Positions 8,695 through 19,936 of a stretch of DNA of 64,000 nucleotides are shown here, piece by piece. Every line of letters starts with the position of its first letter. Positions within the stretch are counted from its first letter, which is position 1. The DNA is taken from NCBI RefSeq assembly GCF_001807485.1, contig NZ_KV789168.1:1-64000 (forward strand), given 5' to 3'. This DNA comes from Corynebacterium sp. HMSC08A12. Lineage in GTDB: Bacteria; Actinomycetota; Actinomycetes; Mycobacteriales; Mycobacteriaceae. A program made the position numbers and the translations under genes. A model generated the notes under the pieces. The model saw nothing but the letters and a program-made list of their open reading frames with translations, was not told where the DNA came from and searched no databases.

Positions 8695-9897
8695 ATGAAC
8701 ACCACAATGGTGGGCATGATTTTCTCCCGCAGCGACCAGCCCGGAATCAACGGCGCCACCCGTGACCTCACCGGACCCAAGGGATTTACGAAGGCCAAGA
8801 TCTCCGAGGGCGACATTGCCATTGTCGACGAACCCGACATCAGCCGTGCTAACTGCCAGAAGCTCATCGACGCGCGCGTAGCCGCCGTGGTGAACGCGCA
8901 ACAGTTCACCACTGGACAGGTGCCGAACTTCGGCCCGCAGATGATGCTCGACGCAGACATCCTGCTGATCGAAAACGCCGGCGACGAGCTGCTCTCCAAG
9001 GTCAAGAACGGCAAGAAGGGCCGCGTTGACGAGGGCAAGGTCTACTACGGCGACCGCTCCATCGGCGGTGGCGAGATCCTGGACATGGATACCGCCGCAA
9101 CCCGCTTCGAGGACGCCCGCGAGGCGCTCGGCGATCACATGGAAGCCCTGTCCGGCAACATGTCCGAGTTCGTCCGCTCCGAGGCCCCGCTGCTGGTCGA
9201 TGGCCTCGGCATCCCGGATGTCGACGTGGACATGGACGACCGCAAGGTGCTGGTGGCCAGCCCCGATACGCACATCGAGCAGAAGCTGAAGGATCTGCGC
9301 TACTTCATGCGCGAGTACTCGCCGATCATCGTCGCCGTGGAGAACGCAGCAGACAGCCTGATGCAGGAGGGCTACCGCCCGAACGTGATCATCGGCGACC
9401 CGGAGAAGATCTCCAACGAGGCGCTGCGCTGCGGCGCCACCGTCGTGCTTCCCGCAGACCCGGACGGCCACGCTGTCGGCCTGGAGCGCATCCAGGACCT
9501 CGGCGTGGGCGCTATGACCTTCCCCGCCGCCACCCAGGATCCGACGGACCTGGCGCTGCTGCTGGCCAACTACCACGGAGCATCCATGGTGGTGAGCCTC
9601 GGCGAGGTGGAGGACCTGGACCGCGTGTTCCAGCGTGCCCAGTCGCCGGAAACCCCGTCGGCCCTGATGTCCCGCCTGCGCGTCGGCCCCCGCCTGGTCG
9701 ACTCCACCGCCGTGGCGGAGCTCTACCGCGTCTCCCGCTCCGGCGGCGGCTGGATCTGGGCGCTGCTGGGCATCCTGGTCGCCCTGGCCGTCATCGTTGT
9801 GATCATCGGCTTCTCCGGCGATGGATCCTTCGTGGACAACCTCGTGGACACCTGGAACAACTTCGCGCTGAGCGTGCAGGATCTGTTCAAGAATTAA
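8695..9897 (+). CDS. steA: SteA-like cytokinesis protein (TPK-like domain plus C-terminal TM)
   Basis: Protein of 400 residues with a thiamin-pyrophosphokinase-like fold region (GDRSIGGGEILDMDTAAT, then VEIIVAVENAADSL-type and VIIGDPEKISNEAL motifs). One transmembrane helix lies near residues 345-367 (WIWALLGILVALAVIVVIIG) and a short extracytoplasmic tail follows. Family and position match Rv1697/cg1603; in C. glutamicum SteA acts with SteB at the division septum and affects the hydrolase RipA. Start ATG 8695 lacks a Shine-Dalgarno sequence; ATGs at 8704 and 8716 are alternatives. steB follows 33 nt downstream. Confidence 0.88.
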   Translation: MNTTMVGMIFSRSDQPGINGATRDLTGPKGFTKAKISEGDIAIVDEPDISRANCQKLIDARVAAVVNAQQFTTGQVPNFGPQMMLDADILLIENAGDELLSKVKNGKKGRVDEGKVYYGDRSIGGGEILDMDTAATRFEDAREALGDHMEALSGNMSEFVRSEAPLLVDGLGIPDVDVDMDDRKVLVASPDTHIEQKLKDLRYFMREYSPIIVAVENAADSLMQEGYRPNVIIGDPEKISNEALRCGATVVLPADPDGHAVGLERIQDLGVGAMTFPAATQDPTDLALLLANYHGASMVVSLGEVEDLDRVFQRAQSPETPSALMSRLRVGPRLVDSTAVAELYRVSRSGGGWIWALLGILVALAVIVVIIGFSGDGSFVDNLVDTWNNFALSVQDLFKN

Positions 9898-9930
9898 CGC
9901 AGGAATAGCAGGGAGACAAGAGGCATAAGC

Positions 9931-10863
9931 ATGAGCAAGAACTCGAAGGGCTCCGCCGGCAGAGTGATCGCCGGCCTGGGCTTCGGCGTGGCCGTCGGCA
10001 CTGCACTGGGCTTTTTCGCCCTCGCCCCGAACGTGCCGGGCGGGCCTGTGGCAAAGGATTCTTCCGCCGAGCAGGAGCTAAAGAGCGAGCAAACCGCGCG
10101 CGAGAAGGCCGAGGGGCAGTCCACCGCCAGCGACAAGGTCTTGGGGTCGGTCGCGGGCCCGGCGGTGCGCAACCTGTTGCGTGGTTCGTCGGTAGACCTT
10201 TTTGTGCTTCCGGACGCCGACCAGGCCAACGTCGATAGCCTCCAGCGCCTGGTCAAAATGGCCGGTGGGGAAGTCCACGGTGTGGTCGAGGTGACGGAGA
10301 AGGCGCTGGACGCCAACAACGGAGACACCCTGAAATCCATCGCGGCGAACTCCCTGCCGGCCGGCGCGAAGCTCTCGGAGGACAAGCTGGACCCGGGTAT
10401 GCACACCGGCCAGCTCCTGGGTGCAGCCCTCGGCGCAGGCGACAAGGAAGCCAGCGAATCGGACCGGGGCGTGGCCCTGGGCGCACTGGCGAACGAGGAC
10501 TTCATCGCTTACCAGGGCGAGGCGCCGAAGACTGCCGACCTGGCTCTGGTCGTGGGTGGGGATACCGCCGACGACAAGGACCGCGGCAACTACGGCACGA
10601 AGTTCGTCGCCGACTTCGCCGCAGGCCTGGATTCTCGCATGAAGGGCGCCGTTCTGGCCGCCCAGGCGGGCAGCGCGGAAGACGACGGCGCTGTTGGCCA
10701 GGTTCGTGCCGACCGGGCAGCCAAGGAGGCCGTATCCACGGTGGATAACGTGGACACCGTCGCAGGCCGCATCGCCGCGATCCGCGCGCTGGGCCAGCAG
10801 AAGGACGGCAAGGCGGGGCACTACGGCGCTGCCGCGAACGCCTCGGATGCTACGCCGGAATAG
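9931..10863 (+). CDS. steB: SteB / MctB-family membrane-anchored protein
   Basis: Protein of 310 residues. After a basic start (MSKNSKGSAGR) a single hydrophobic helix covers residues 12-32 (VIAGLGFGVAVGTALGFFAL). The remainder is extracytoplasmic and Ala, Asp and Lys rich with no catalytic motif. Family and position correspond to Rv1698 (MctB, reported as a mycobacterial copper-transport protein) and to C. glutamicum SteB, partner of SteA at the septum. The partner gene next door favours the SteB reading. A weak site (AGGGAGACAAGAGG) precedes the ATG. Confidence 0.87.
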   Translation: MSKNSKGSAGRVIAGLGFGVAVGTALGFFALAPNVPGGPVAKDSSAEQELKSEQTAREKAEGQSTASDKVLGSVAGPAVRNLLRGSSVDLFVLPDADQANVDSLQRLVKMAGGEVHGVVEVTEKALDANNGDTLKSIAANSLPAGAKLSEDKLDPGMHTGQLLGAALGAGDKEASESDRGVALGALANEDFIAYQGEAPKTADLALVVGGDTADDKDRGNYGTKFVADFAAGLDSRMKGAVLAAQAGSAEDDGAVGQVRADRAAKEAVSTVDNVDTVAGRIAAIRALGQQKDGKAGHYGAAANASDATPE

Positions 10864-10893
10864 GCTTGTGTTAGGCTGAAACCCCGTAGATAG

Positions 10894-12594
<1,701 letters not shown>

Positions 12595-12605
12595 ACTTGG
12601 GAGTC

Positions 12606-13262
12606 ATGAGCAACGACAGCACCCCGTACCGCGTTGTAGATAGCGAACTGCTGCTGGACGCGCCGATCATCGGCGTGCGGCGCGATACCATCACCACCGC
12701 CACCGGCGAGGCGAAACGCGAGATCGTGGAGCACTTCTCCGCAGTCGCGGTCGCCGCCGTGCGCGATAACCACGTGATGATGATCCGCCAGTATCGCCAC
12801 GGCGTGGGCCGCCACCTGTGGGAGATCCCCGCCGGCCTACTGGATCTGGTGGGGGAGGATCCCTTGGAAGCCGCCCGCCGTGAGCTGGCCGAGGAAGCTG
12901 GTCTGCGCGCCCACAACTGGCACCTGCTGGGGGATGTCGTGACCTCCCCGGGCTTCAGCGAAGAAATGTGCCGCATCTACCTGGCCGAAGACTTGGACGA
13001 TGACCTCAGCGGCTTCGACCTGCCGGAGGCCGAGTTCGAGGAGGCGGAGATTGAAACCCGCTGGGTGCCTATCCCCGAAGCCATTGAGTGGGTGCAGACG
13101 GGCAAGGTGGAAAACTCCATCGCCACTATCGCCCTGCTGCACCTGGCCGCCGGTACCCGCCGGGACGTTTCAGAGCCTTTCAACTATCACTCCGGCCTCG
13201 CCGATCGCCGCTCCGCCAGTGCGGAAGCCAAGCCCGGCACGGACATGAAGTTCATCCGTTGA
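12606..13262 (+). CDS. Nudix hydrolase, ADP-ribose pyrophosphatase type
   Basis: Protein of 218 residues from ATG 12606; an in-frame TTG at 12597 is less likely. The Nudix box is around residues 76-99 (GEDPLEAARRELAEEAGL: REL-AEE-AGL with the catalytic glutamates). The IPAGLLDLVG segment just before it and the position next to xerD match Rv1700-type ADP-ribose pyrophosphatases, which cleave ADP-ribose to AMP and ribose-5-phosphate. TAAACT at 12592-12597 lies 8 nt before the ATG, so a leaderless transcript is possible, although pyrG ends only 11 nt upstream. The stop overlaps the xerD start. Confidence 0.88.
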   Translation: MSNDSTPYRVVDSELLLDAPIIGVRRDTITTATGEAKREIVEHFSAVAVAAVRDNHVMMIRQYRHGVGRHLWEIPAGLLDLVGEDPLEAARRELAEEAGLRAHNWHLLGDVVTSPGFSEEMCRIYLAEDLDDDLSGFDLPEAEFEEAEIETRWVPIPEAIEWVQTGKVENSIATIALLHLAAGTRRDVSEPFNYHSGLADRRSASAEAKPGTDMKFIR

Positions 13263-14158
13263 GTGCAGAAGCCAACCGCAAGCTCGTCACCGCCTATATC
13301 CGGCACCTAAAGACCGAGCGCGATGTCTCCGTCCACACGCTGTCGAACTACCAGCGCGACCTCGACCGCTACCTGGAGTGGCTAGGCTCCAAGGCGCTGC
13401 AGGAAGTCACCGCCACAGACATCGAGGATCACCTGGTCTACCTCCGCAAGGATTTGAACCTCGCGGCGTCCTCCGCCGCCCGCGGGCTGGCGGCCATCCG
13501 CGGCTTGCACTCCTTCGCCCACGCCGACGGCCGCCTGCCCTTCGACGTTGCGGCGGATGTACCCACGCCCTCGCTGGGCGGTTCCATCCCGAAGGCCCTA
13601 AGCCTGGCACAGGTCGAGGCTTTGCTGAACGCGGTGCCGGCGGGCGACGGGGCGTCACTAATAAACATCCGCGACCGTGCGCTGCTCGAGATGCTCTACT
13701 CGACCGGCGCGCGCATCACCGAGCTACTAGACCTCGACGTCGACGACCTCGACCGGGAGCAGCGCGTGCTGCTGGTGCGTGGCAAGGGTGGCAAGGAGCG
13801 CATCGTGCCCCTCGGGCGCCCTGCGCTGGAGGCGGTGGAGCGCTACCTGGTGCGGGCGCGGCCGAGCCTGAACAAGAAGGGAAGCCCGGCGCTGTTCCTC
13901 AACAACCGCGGGGCGCGCCTGGGCCGCCAATCGGGCTTCAAGATCGTCTCGCAGGCCGCGGAGGCAGCGGGGCTGGAGCATGTCTCGCCGCACAGCCTGC
14001 GCCACAGTTTCGCCACGCACCTGTTGGAGGGCGGCGCGGATATTCGTGTGGTGCAAGAACTTCTCGGGCACGCTAGCGTGGCTACCACGCAGATTTACAC
14101 CAAGGTCAGCCCTGAGCACTTGAGGGAAATTTGGGCCTCATCTCACCCCCGTACCTAG
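13259..14158 (+). CDS. xerD: Tyrosine recombinase XerD
   Basis: Site-specific recombinase resolving chromosome dimers at dif, 299 residues as is usual for XerD. The start is taken as TTG 13259, overlapping the Nudix stop as TTGA and giving LSAEANRKLVTAYIRHLKTE; upstream in-frame sequence is the shifted Nudix gene. The N-terminal core-binding SAM-like domain spans about residues 5-95. The catalytic domain shows Arg in STGARITELLDL, Lys in RGKGGKERIVPL, His-x-x-Arg in HSLRHSFATHLLEGG, the second His in LLGHASVATTQIY, and that final Tyr as nucleophile. All catalytic residues are present. It is a housekeeping gene in its conserved place, not an island integrase. Confidence 0.95.
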   Translation: MSAEANRKLVTAYIRHLKTERDVSVHTLSNYQRDLDRYLEWLGSKALQEVTATDIEDHLVYLRKDLNLAASSAARGLAAIRGLHSFAHADGRLPFDVAADVPTPSLGGSIPKALSLAQVEALLNAVPAGDGASLINIRDRALLEMLYSTGARITELLDLDVDDLDREQRVLLVRGKGGKERIVPLGRPALEAVERYLVRARPSLNKKGSPALFLNNRGARLGRQSGFKIVSQAAEAAGLEHVSPHSLRHSFATHLLEGGADIRVVQELLGHASVATTQIYTKVSPEHLREIWASSHPRT

Positions 14159-14218
14159 TGCGCCTGATAATCTCTAGGGTGTAATTAAAGGCTATTTATC
14201 ACAATCAAGGGAAAGGGC

Positions 14219-15127
14219 TTGACGGGATCGCCGATGTCACGTTCACAGTCACACGCGGATGCGTTGTTTGATAAGCCCGATCAGCGCATCGGCCTGACCG
14301 GACGACCGATCAAGGAGCTGCCGGACCCCGAGCCGTTGGATCGCCACGGCCCGGCCTCCATCATCGCGATGTGCAACCAGAAGGGCGGGGTGGGTAAGAC
14401 CACCTCGACTATCAACATCGGTGCCTCGCTGGCCGCGTTCGGCCGCAAGGTGCTCCTGGTGGACTTGGACCCGCAGGGTGCTCTGTCCGCCGGTCTGGGC
14501 ATTAGCCACGACGAGTTGGACGTTACGGTCTACAACCTGTTGGTCGATTCTTCGGCCTCTATTCTGGACGCCATCCACTCCAGCCCCGTCGACGGTCTGG
14601 ACGTCGTTCCGGCAAATATCGACCTGTCGGCTGCGGAGATCCAGCTGGTGAACGAGGTCGGCCGCGAGCAAGCCCTTGCCCGTGCGCTGCGGCCTGTGAT
14701 GCGTGACTACGACTTCATCATCGTCGACTGCCAACCTTCGCTGGGGCTGCTGACGGTCAACGCGCTGAGCTGTGCGGATTCGGTGATCATTCCGGTGGAG
14801 TCCGAGTACTTCTCCTTGCGCGGCCTGGCACTGCTGATGGACACGGTGGACAAGGTCCGCGACCGCCTGAACTTCAAGCTCGAAGTGCTGGGCATCCTGG
14901 TGACGATGTTCGACCGCCGCACCCTGCACGCTCGCGAGGTGATGGAGCGGCTGGTGGAGGCGTTCGGGGACAAGGTCTTCGACTCCGTCATCACGCGCAC
15001 CGTGCGCTTCCCGGAGACCTCCGTGGCCGGCGAGCCGATCAACACCTGGGCGCCGAGCTCGTCCGGCGCGGTGCAGTATTCGAACCTGGCGAAGGAAGTC
15101 ATTGAGCGCGTCGCTCAGCAAATCTAG
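14219..15127 (+). CDS. ParA/Soj-family ATPase of the scpAB cluster
   Basis: Protein of 302 residues. The deviant Walker A motif CNQKGGVGKTTSTINIG starts near residue 51, the A' motif LLVDLDPQGALSAGLG follows, and YDFIIVDCQPSLG is Walker B. This is the ParA fold with a 45-residue N-terminal extension. It is the Rv1708-type second ParA paralogue found beside scpA and scpB, not the parAB pair near oriC. Start TTG 14219 has AAGGGA at 14207-14212, a good spacing; ATG 14234 is the alternative. It overlaps scpA by 26 nt. A role in segregation or condensin positioning is inferred from context. Confidence 0.9.
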   Translation: MTGSPMSRSQSHADALFDKPDQRIGLTGRPIKELPDPEPLDRHGPASIIAMCNQKGGVGKTTSTINIGASLAAFGRKVLLVDLDPQGALSAGLGISHDELDVTVYNLLVDSSASILDAIHSSPVDGLDVVPANIDLSAAEIQLVNEVGREQALARALRPVMRDYDFIIVDCQPSLGLLTVNALSCADSVIIPVESEYFSLRGLALLMDTVDKVRDRLNFKLEVLGILVTMFDRRTLHAREVMERLVEAFGDKVFDSVITRTVRFPETSVAGEPINTWAPSSSGAVQYSNLAKEVIERVAQQI

Positions 15128-15959
15128 CCAGCCCGTGCAGGAGGCAGCGCAGCCAGAGCAGGCCGAGCAGCCGGAGATCACCGGCTTCCGGGTGGCGCTG
15201 GCTAACTTCGACGGCCCGTTCGACCTGCTGCTGCAGCTGATTCATTCCCACAAGCTGGACATCACCGAGGTCGCCCTGGCGCAGGTCACCGACGAGTTCA
15301 TCGCCTACACCAAGAACTTAAGCTCCAGCGCCGAGGACCTGGACGAGGTCACGGAGTTCCTGGTGGTGGCCTCCACGCTGCTGGACCTCAAGGCAGCCCG
15401 GCTGGTGCCACGCGGTGAGGTGGATAGCGAGGAGGACCTCGCGCTACTGGAAACCCGCGACCTGCTGTTCGCCCGCCTGCTGCAGTACCGCGCCTTCAAG
15501 CAAGTGGCCGACCTGTTCGCCGACTGGCAGCGCGACGCCGCCCGTGCCTACCCGGCAACCCTGTCCCTGGAGGAGCACCACGCAAACCTGCTGCCGGAGG
15601 TGAAGATCGGCAAGACCGCCGACGAGTTCGCCGAGCTGGCTGCGGCCGTGTTCAGACCCAAGCCTGACCATGTGGAGACCGGACACATCCACCAGGTCGC
15701 GGTGTCTGTGCCTGAGCAGGCCGGGCGGATCCTCAACACCCTCAAGGTCGCCGGCGAGAACACCTGGGTGACCTTCGGCGCGCTCATCGCCGACGCGGAG
15801 CTGAACATGATCGTCGTCGGGCGCTTCCTGGCACTGTTGGAGCTGTACAAGGCCCGCGCCATCGGCATCGAACAGCCCGAGCCGCTGCAGGACATGTCGG
15901 TGGCCTGGACCGGGCTGGATGTCGACCCGGCGGTGGTGGCGGCCAGCAACTGGGAGTAG
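15102..15959 (+). CDS. scpA: Segregation and condensation protein A
   Basis: Kleisin subunit that bridges SMC heads. The 285-residue protein starts its conserved part at FRVALANFDGPFDLLLQLIHS, typical of ScpA, followed by KLDITEVALAQVTDEFIAY and LLDLKAARLVPRGE. The winged-helix C-terminal part contains VAGENTWVTFGALI and VVGRFLALLELYK. Start TTG 15102 lies inside the parA end behind AAGGA (15092-15096); GTG 15135 is an alternative. scpB follows after 33 nt. SMC itself is not in the window. Confidence 0.94.
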   Translation: MSASLSKSSQPVQEAAQPEQAEQPEITGFRVALANFDGPFDLLLQLIHSHKLDITEVALAQVTDEFIAYTKNLSSSAEDLDEVTEFLVVASTLLDLKAARLVPRGEVDSEEDLALLETRDLLFARLLQYRAFKQVADLFADWQRDAARAYPATLSLEEHHANLLPEVKIGKTADEFAELAAAVFRPKPDHVETGHIHQVAVSVPEQAGRILNTLKVAGENTWVTFGALIADAELNMIVVGRFLALLELYKARAIGIEQPEPLQDMSVAWTGLDVDPAVVAASNWE

Positions 15960-15992
15960 GCGTCACAAAGAAAGAACAGAAAGGCACACACC

Positions 15993-16589
15993 ATGAGCGA
16001 TCCAAACCCCAACCCCGCGCCGCTGCCGCAGGTGTCGGTGCTGCGCAGCCGCGTGGAATCGCTGCTGCTGGTAAGCGACGAGGCAGTGACGCCCACAGAG
16101 CTCGCCCGCGTGCTTTCCAACGAGGAGAACGCGGTGCCAGAGGCCGAGGTGGCGCGCACCCTCCACGAGATCGCGGCGGAGTACGAAGCCCGCGGAAACG
16201 GCTTTGAGCTGCGTGAACATGAGGGGGCCTTCCGGCTGTACACACGGCGCGCGAACTCGGACGTAGTGGAGGCGAAGCTGCTGGACGGCACGCAACAGCG
16301 CCTGAGCCGCGCGGCCCTGGAGACCCTGGCTGTGGTGGCCTATCGGCAGCCCGTCACCCGCAGCCAGGTGGCGGCAGTGCGCGGCGTGAACTGCGACGGT
16401 GTGATGCGCACGCTTTCCCTGCGCGGGCTAATCGCCGAGACGGGGGAGCAGGGTGGCGCGCACCTGTACTCCACTACCGAGCTTTTCCTGGAGCAGATCG
16501 GCATTGAATCGCTGGAGGAATTGCCGGATCTGGCGCCGTTGCTGCCGGAAGTGGACAGCATCGACAGCCTGGACAATATCGACAATTAA
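15993..16589 (+). CDS. scpB: Segregation and condensation protein B
   Basis: Protein of 198 residues, ScpB partner of ScpA in the SMC complex. Two winged-helix domains are visible: VESLLLVSDEAVTPTELARV at the start and SRAALETLAVVAYRQPVTRS with VAAVRGVNCDGVMRTL in the middle, then GLIAETGEQGGAHLYSTTEL. The C-terminus is acidic. ATG 15993 has a purine-rich leader (AAAGAACAGAAAGG). The 64-nt gap to rluB holds a TATAGT hexamer at 16603-16608 that may be a -10. Confidence 0.93.
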   Translation: MSDPNPNPAPLPQVSVLRSRVESLLLVSDEAVTPTELARVLSNEENAVPEAEVARTLHEIAAEYEARGNGFELREHEGAFRLYTRRANSDVVEAKLLDGTQQRLSRAALETLAVVAYRQPVTRSQVAAVRGVNCDGVMRTLSLRGLIAETGEQGGAHLYSTTELFLEQIGIESLEELPDLAPLLPEVDSIDSLDNIDN

Positions 16590-16653
16590 GCAGGTTGAGG
16601 GGTATAGTTCGGGCTGATAATTCAAGATTTTAGTTCGAAGGGCTAGAAACACC

Positions 16654-17526
16654 GTGGACACACCCGCTCGCCGAGACGGCACACCGGAGACCGCTCCGAA
16701 AGACATCTACCTATCCCAGGCCAAGCCCGCCAAGCGCCAGCACGTGACGGCGCAGGAGGCAGAGGCCGCCCTCAACAAACCAGATTCGGAGAAGGCCCAG
16801 GTGCGCCTGCAGAAGGTGCTGGCCTCTGCGGGTGTGGCAAGCCGCCGCATGAGCGAGAAGCTCATCGCCGCCGGTCGCGTGGAAGTAAACGGCGAAGTCG
16901 TGGTGAAGATGGGCACCCGCATCGACCCGAGCGTGGACATCGTCCGCGTGGACGGCGAGCGCGTGCAGGTCAACGAAGAGATGGTCTACTTTGCATTGAA
17001 CAAGCCCCGCGGTGTGCACTCCACGATGAGCGACGACCTGGGCCGTCCGTGCGTTGGCGACCTGGTCGGTACGCGCCTGAAGGAAGGCCAGGGGCTGTTC
17101 CACGTCGGCCGCCTGGATGCCCAGACCGAAGGCCTGCTGCTGCTCACCAACGACGGCGAGCTGGCCAACCGCCTGATGCACCCCAAGTACGAGGTGAAGA
17201 AGACCTACATGGCCACCGTGCTGGGCGAGGCGAGCCGCAAGCTGATCCGCGAGCTGAAGGACGGCGTGGAGCTGGACGATGGCATTGCCCGCGCCGACAG
17301 CGTGCAGATCGTAGACGTGTGGCAGGGCAAGTCGCTGATCAAGGTGGAGCTGCACGAGGGCCGCAAGCACATCGTGCGCCGCATGCTGAAGGAGGCCGGC
17401 TTCCCGGTCCAGGCGCTGGTGCGCACCAAGATCCACACCGTGCAGCTGGGCGAGCAGAAGCCGGGCACGATCCGCGCGCTGAACCAGGCGGAATTGCAGA
17501 GCATGTACAAGAAGGTCGGGCTGTAG
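16654..17526 (+). CDS. rluB: 23S rRNA pseudouridine synthase RluB
   Basis: Protein of 290 residues. A variable N-terminal 45 residues precedes an S4 domain (VRLQKVLASAGVASRRMSEK, AGRVEVNGEVV) and an RsuA/RluB catalytic domain with FALNKPRGVHSTMSD and the catalytic aspartate in HVGRLDAQTEGLLLLTNDG. It converts U to pseudouridine in helix 89-93 region of 23S rRNA in characterised RluB enzymes. Start GTG 16654, since the S4 domain is already well inside the protein and GAAGGG lies upstream. Conserved neighbour of scpAB and cmk. Confidence 0.92.
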   Translation: MDTPARRDGTPETAPKDIYLSQAKPAKRQHVTAQEAEAALNKPDSEKAQVRLQKVLASAGVASRRMSEKLIAAGRVEVNGEVVVKMGTRIDPSVDIVRVDGERVQVNEEMVYFALNKPRGVHSTMSDDLGRPCVGDLVGTRLKEGQGLFHVGRLDAQTEGLLLLTNDGELANRLMHPKYEVKKTYMATVLGEASRKLIRELKDGVELDDGIARADSVQIVDVWQGKSLIKVELHEGRKHIVRRMLKEAGFPVQALVRTKIHTVQLGEQKPGTIRALNQAELQSMYKKVGL

Positions 17527-17586
17527 TTAGCCAGCAGCTAGAACAGCCGACATAAACACACAATTATTTAGGGGAACGACCTTTCT

Positions 17587-19920
17587 ATGACGAACGCACC
17601 TTTCTACGAGCCCGGCTCCGCGCTGGATCAGCTCGCCAGCGCAAAGAACATTGAGGACGGCGGCCTGATCGTCGCCGTCGACGGCCCGAGCGGCACCGGC
17701 AAGTCCACCGTCTGCCGCCGCCTGGCTACCGCCGCGGACGCGAAATATCTGGATACCGGCGCCATGTACCGCGTCGCCACGTTGCATGTGCTGCGCCAGG
17801 GCATCGACCCTTCCGAGGAGTCCGCACGCGAGGCGATCATCGCCGCCACCGCTGACCTGCCGCTGGAGATCAACGAGGATCCCACCTCCACCGAGGTGCT
17901 GCTGGACGGCACCGACGTTTCCGGTGAGATCCGCGGCCCCGAGGTCACCGCGCACGTTTCCGCCGTCGCCGCCATCCCGGAGGTGCGCGAGAACCTGGTG
18001 GCCCTGCAGCGCTCTTTGGCCTTCGCCGCCGGTCGCTGCGTGGTCGAGGGCCGCGACATCGGAACTGTGGTTCTTGAGGACGCCCCAGTGAAGATCTTCA
18101 TGACGGCCTCCGCCGAGGTGCGGGCTCAGCGCCGATACGATCAGGACCTGGAAGCTGGCCGAGACGCGGACTACGAGGCTGTACTCGCGGATGTGCAGCG
18201 CCGTGATGAGGCCGACTCCTCCCGTAAGACCTCTCCGCTCCGCCCGGCAGAGGATGCCGTGATTGTAGACACCGGCGAGATGGACATCGACGAGGTGCTG
18301 GAGAAGTTGGCGCAGCTGACCCTGGCAAGCGCTAAGCCGGACAGCCTGGATTCCCCGGCGGAGCTGATCTTCCGCACTGCCGATGGCGAGGTGCTGGGGG
18401 AGTCCGACTTCTCCGCCGTCGAGTTCTCCGAGTACGACGATGACGAGTTCGACGAGGGCAACGAGTCCGGCCCCGACGAATTCTTTATCACCGGCCCAGA
18501 CGACTTCACCCTCGAGGGCGGCGGCGACATGCCGGAATCCGACAAGGACTGGGAAGCCCTGGAGGAAGCCTTCGGTGTGCTCGGCGACGAGGAGGCCGAG
18601 CAGGAGGCCTTGTGCACCGTTGCCATCGTCGGCCGCCCGAACGTGGGCAAGTCCACCCTGGTGAACCGCTTCATCGGCCGCCGCGAGGCTGTGGTGGAGG
18701 ACTTCCCGGGCGTCACCCGCGACCGTATTTCCTACCTGGGCGAGTGGTCCGGCCGCCGCTTCTGGGTGCAGGATACGGGCGGCTGGGATCCGGATGCGAA
18801 GGGCATCCACGCGGCCATCGCCCGCCAGGCGGAGACTGCCATGGAGACCGCCGATGTGATCGTCTTCGTGGTCGACTCGAAGGTCGGCATCACCTCCACC
18901 GACGAGGTCATCGCCCGCAAGCTGCAGCGTAGTAAGGTGCCCGTGATCGTGGTGGCCAACAAGTGCGATGCCGACGCGCAGCTGGGCGACGTCGCCGAGT
19001 TCTGGGCGCTGGGTCTGGATAACCCGTACCCGGTGTCCGCCCAGCACGGCAAGGGCGCGGCGGACGTCATGGACGAGGTCCTGCGCGTATTCCCGGAGCA
19101 CCCACGCGAGCTCTCCGTCGTTTCCGGCCCGCGCCGCGTGGCCCTGGTCGGTCGCCCGAACGTGGGCAAGTCCTCCCTGCTGAACAAGATCACGGGCGAG
19201 GAGCGCTCCGTGGTCAACAACGTTGCGGGCACCACCGTCGACCCGGTCGATTCTATCGTGGAGCTGGAGGAAAAGACCTGGAAGTTCGTGGATACTGCCG
19301 GCATCCGCAAGAAGACGAAGCACGCGCGCGGCCACGAGTTCTACGCCTCGCTGCGCACCCGCTCCGCGATCGACGCGGCGGAGGTCGTTGTTTTTCTTGT
19401 TGACGCCAGCGAGCCCATCGCCGAACAGGATCAACGAGTACTTCGCATGATCCTCGACTCGGGGCGTGCCCTGGTGGTGGCCTACAACAAGTGGGACCTG
19501 GTGGATGAGGACCGTCGCGACCTGCTGGAGCGGGAGATCGAGCTGCAGCTTTCCCACGTCCCATGGGCCCGCCGCGTGAACATTTCCGCAAAGACGGGCC
19601 GCGCGCTGCAGAAGCTGGAGCCCGCGATGATCGAGGCCTTGGAGAGCTGGGATCAGCGCATCTCCACCGGTCAGCTGAATACCTGGCTACGTGCGGTGAT
19701 TGCGGAGACCCCGCCGCCGATGCGCGGCGGCCGCCTGCCACGCGTGCTGTTTGCCACCCAGGCCTCCACCAAGCCGCCGGTGATTGTGCTGTTCACCACC
19801 GGCTTCCTGGAGCACGGCTACCGCCGCTTCTTGGAGCGCAAGCTGCGTGAATCCTTCGGGTTCGAGGGCTCGCCGGTGCGCATCGCGGTGCGCGTGCGCG
19901 AGAAGAAGCGCAAGAAGTAG
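17587..19920 (+). CDS. cmk-der: Fused cytidylate kinase and GTPase Der
   Basis: One uninterrupted frame of 777 residues encodes two proteins that are usually separate. Residues 25-245 are CMP kinase: P-loop GPSGTGKST at 33-41, [30 protein letters not shown]. Residues about 246-335 are an acidic Asp/Glu-rich linker. From about 340 to the end is Der/EngA: G-domain 1 ([17 protein letters not shown]2 T in GVTRDR, DTGG, NKCD), G-domain 2 ([24 protein letters not shown]) and the C-terminal KH-like domain. Cmk phosphorylates CMP/dCMP; Der acts in 50S assembly. ATG 18529 inside the linker has a GAGGG nearby and could give a free 463-aa Der, so two products are possible. Confidence 0.93.
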   Translation: MTNAPFYEPGSALDQLASAKNIEDGGLIVAVDGPSGTGKSTVCRRLATAADAKYLDTGAMYRVATLHVLRQGIDPSEESAREAIIAATADLPLEINEDPTSTEVLLDGTDVSGEIRGPEVTAHVSAVAAIPEVRENLVALQRSLAFAAGRCVVEGRDIGTVVLEDAPVKIFMTASAEVRAQRRYDQDLEAGRDADYEAVLADVQRRDEADSSRKTSPLRPAEDAVIVDTGEMDIDEVLEKLAQLTLASAKPDSLDSPAELIFRTADGEVLGESDFSAVEFSEYDDDEFDEGNESGPDEFFITGPDDFTLEGGGDMPESDKDWEALEEAFGVLGDEEAEQEALCTVAIVGRPNVGKSTLVNRFIGRREAVVEDFPGVTRDRISYLGEWSGRRFWVQDTGGWDPDAKGIHAAIARQAETAMETADVIVFVVDSKVGITSTDEVIARKLQRSKVPVIVVANKCDADAQLGDVAEFWALGLDNPYPVSAQHGKGAADVMDEVLRVFPEHPRELSVVSGPRRVALVGRPNVGKSSLLNKITGEERSVVNNVAGTTVDPVDSIVELEEKTWKFVDTAGIRKKTKHARGHEFYASLRTRSAIDAAEVVVFLVDASEPIAEQDQRVLRMILDSGRALVVAYNKWDLVDEDRRDLLEREIELQLSHVPWARRVNISAKTGRALQKLEPAMIEALESWDQRISTGQLNTWLRAVIAETPPPMRGGRLPRVLFATQASTKPPVIVLFTTGFLEHGYRRFLERKLRESFGFEGSPVRIAVRVREKKRKK

Positions 19921-19936
19921 GCGCGAAAAGCAGGTT

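Noticed and set aside
7951..9576. 541-codon minus-strand frame over the 617-aa gene and steA
   Set aside because: Crosses two sense genes and their gap, low-complexity, no family features.
13259..14158. Tyrosine recombinase as a possible island integrase
   Set aside because: It is XerD in its conserved place beside Nudix, parA and scpAB; no attachment site or cargo nearby.
17527..19557. Very long minus-strand open frame (676 codons) across cmk-der
   Set aside because: It mirrors the codon periodicity of the high-GC sense gene, has a His/Val/Leu/Gly-rich composition and no motifs; a classic antisense shadow.
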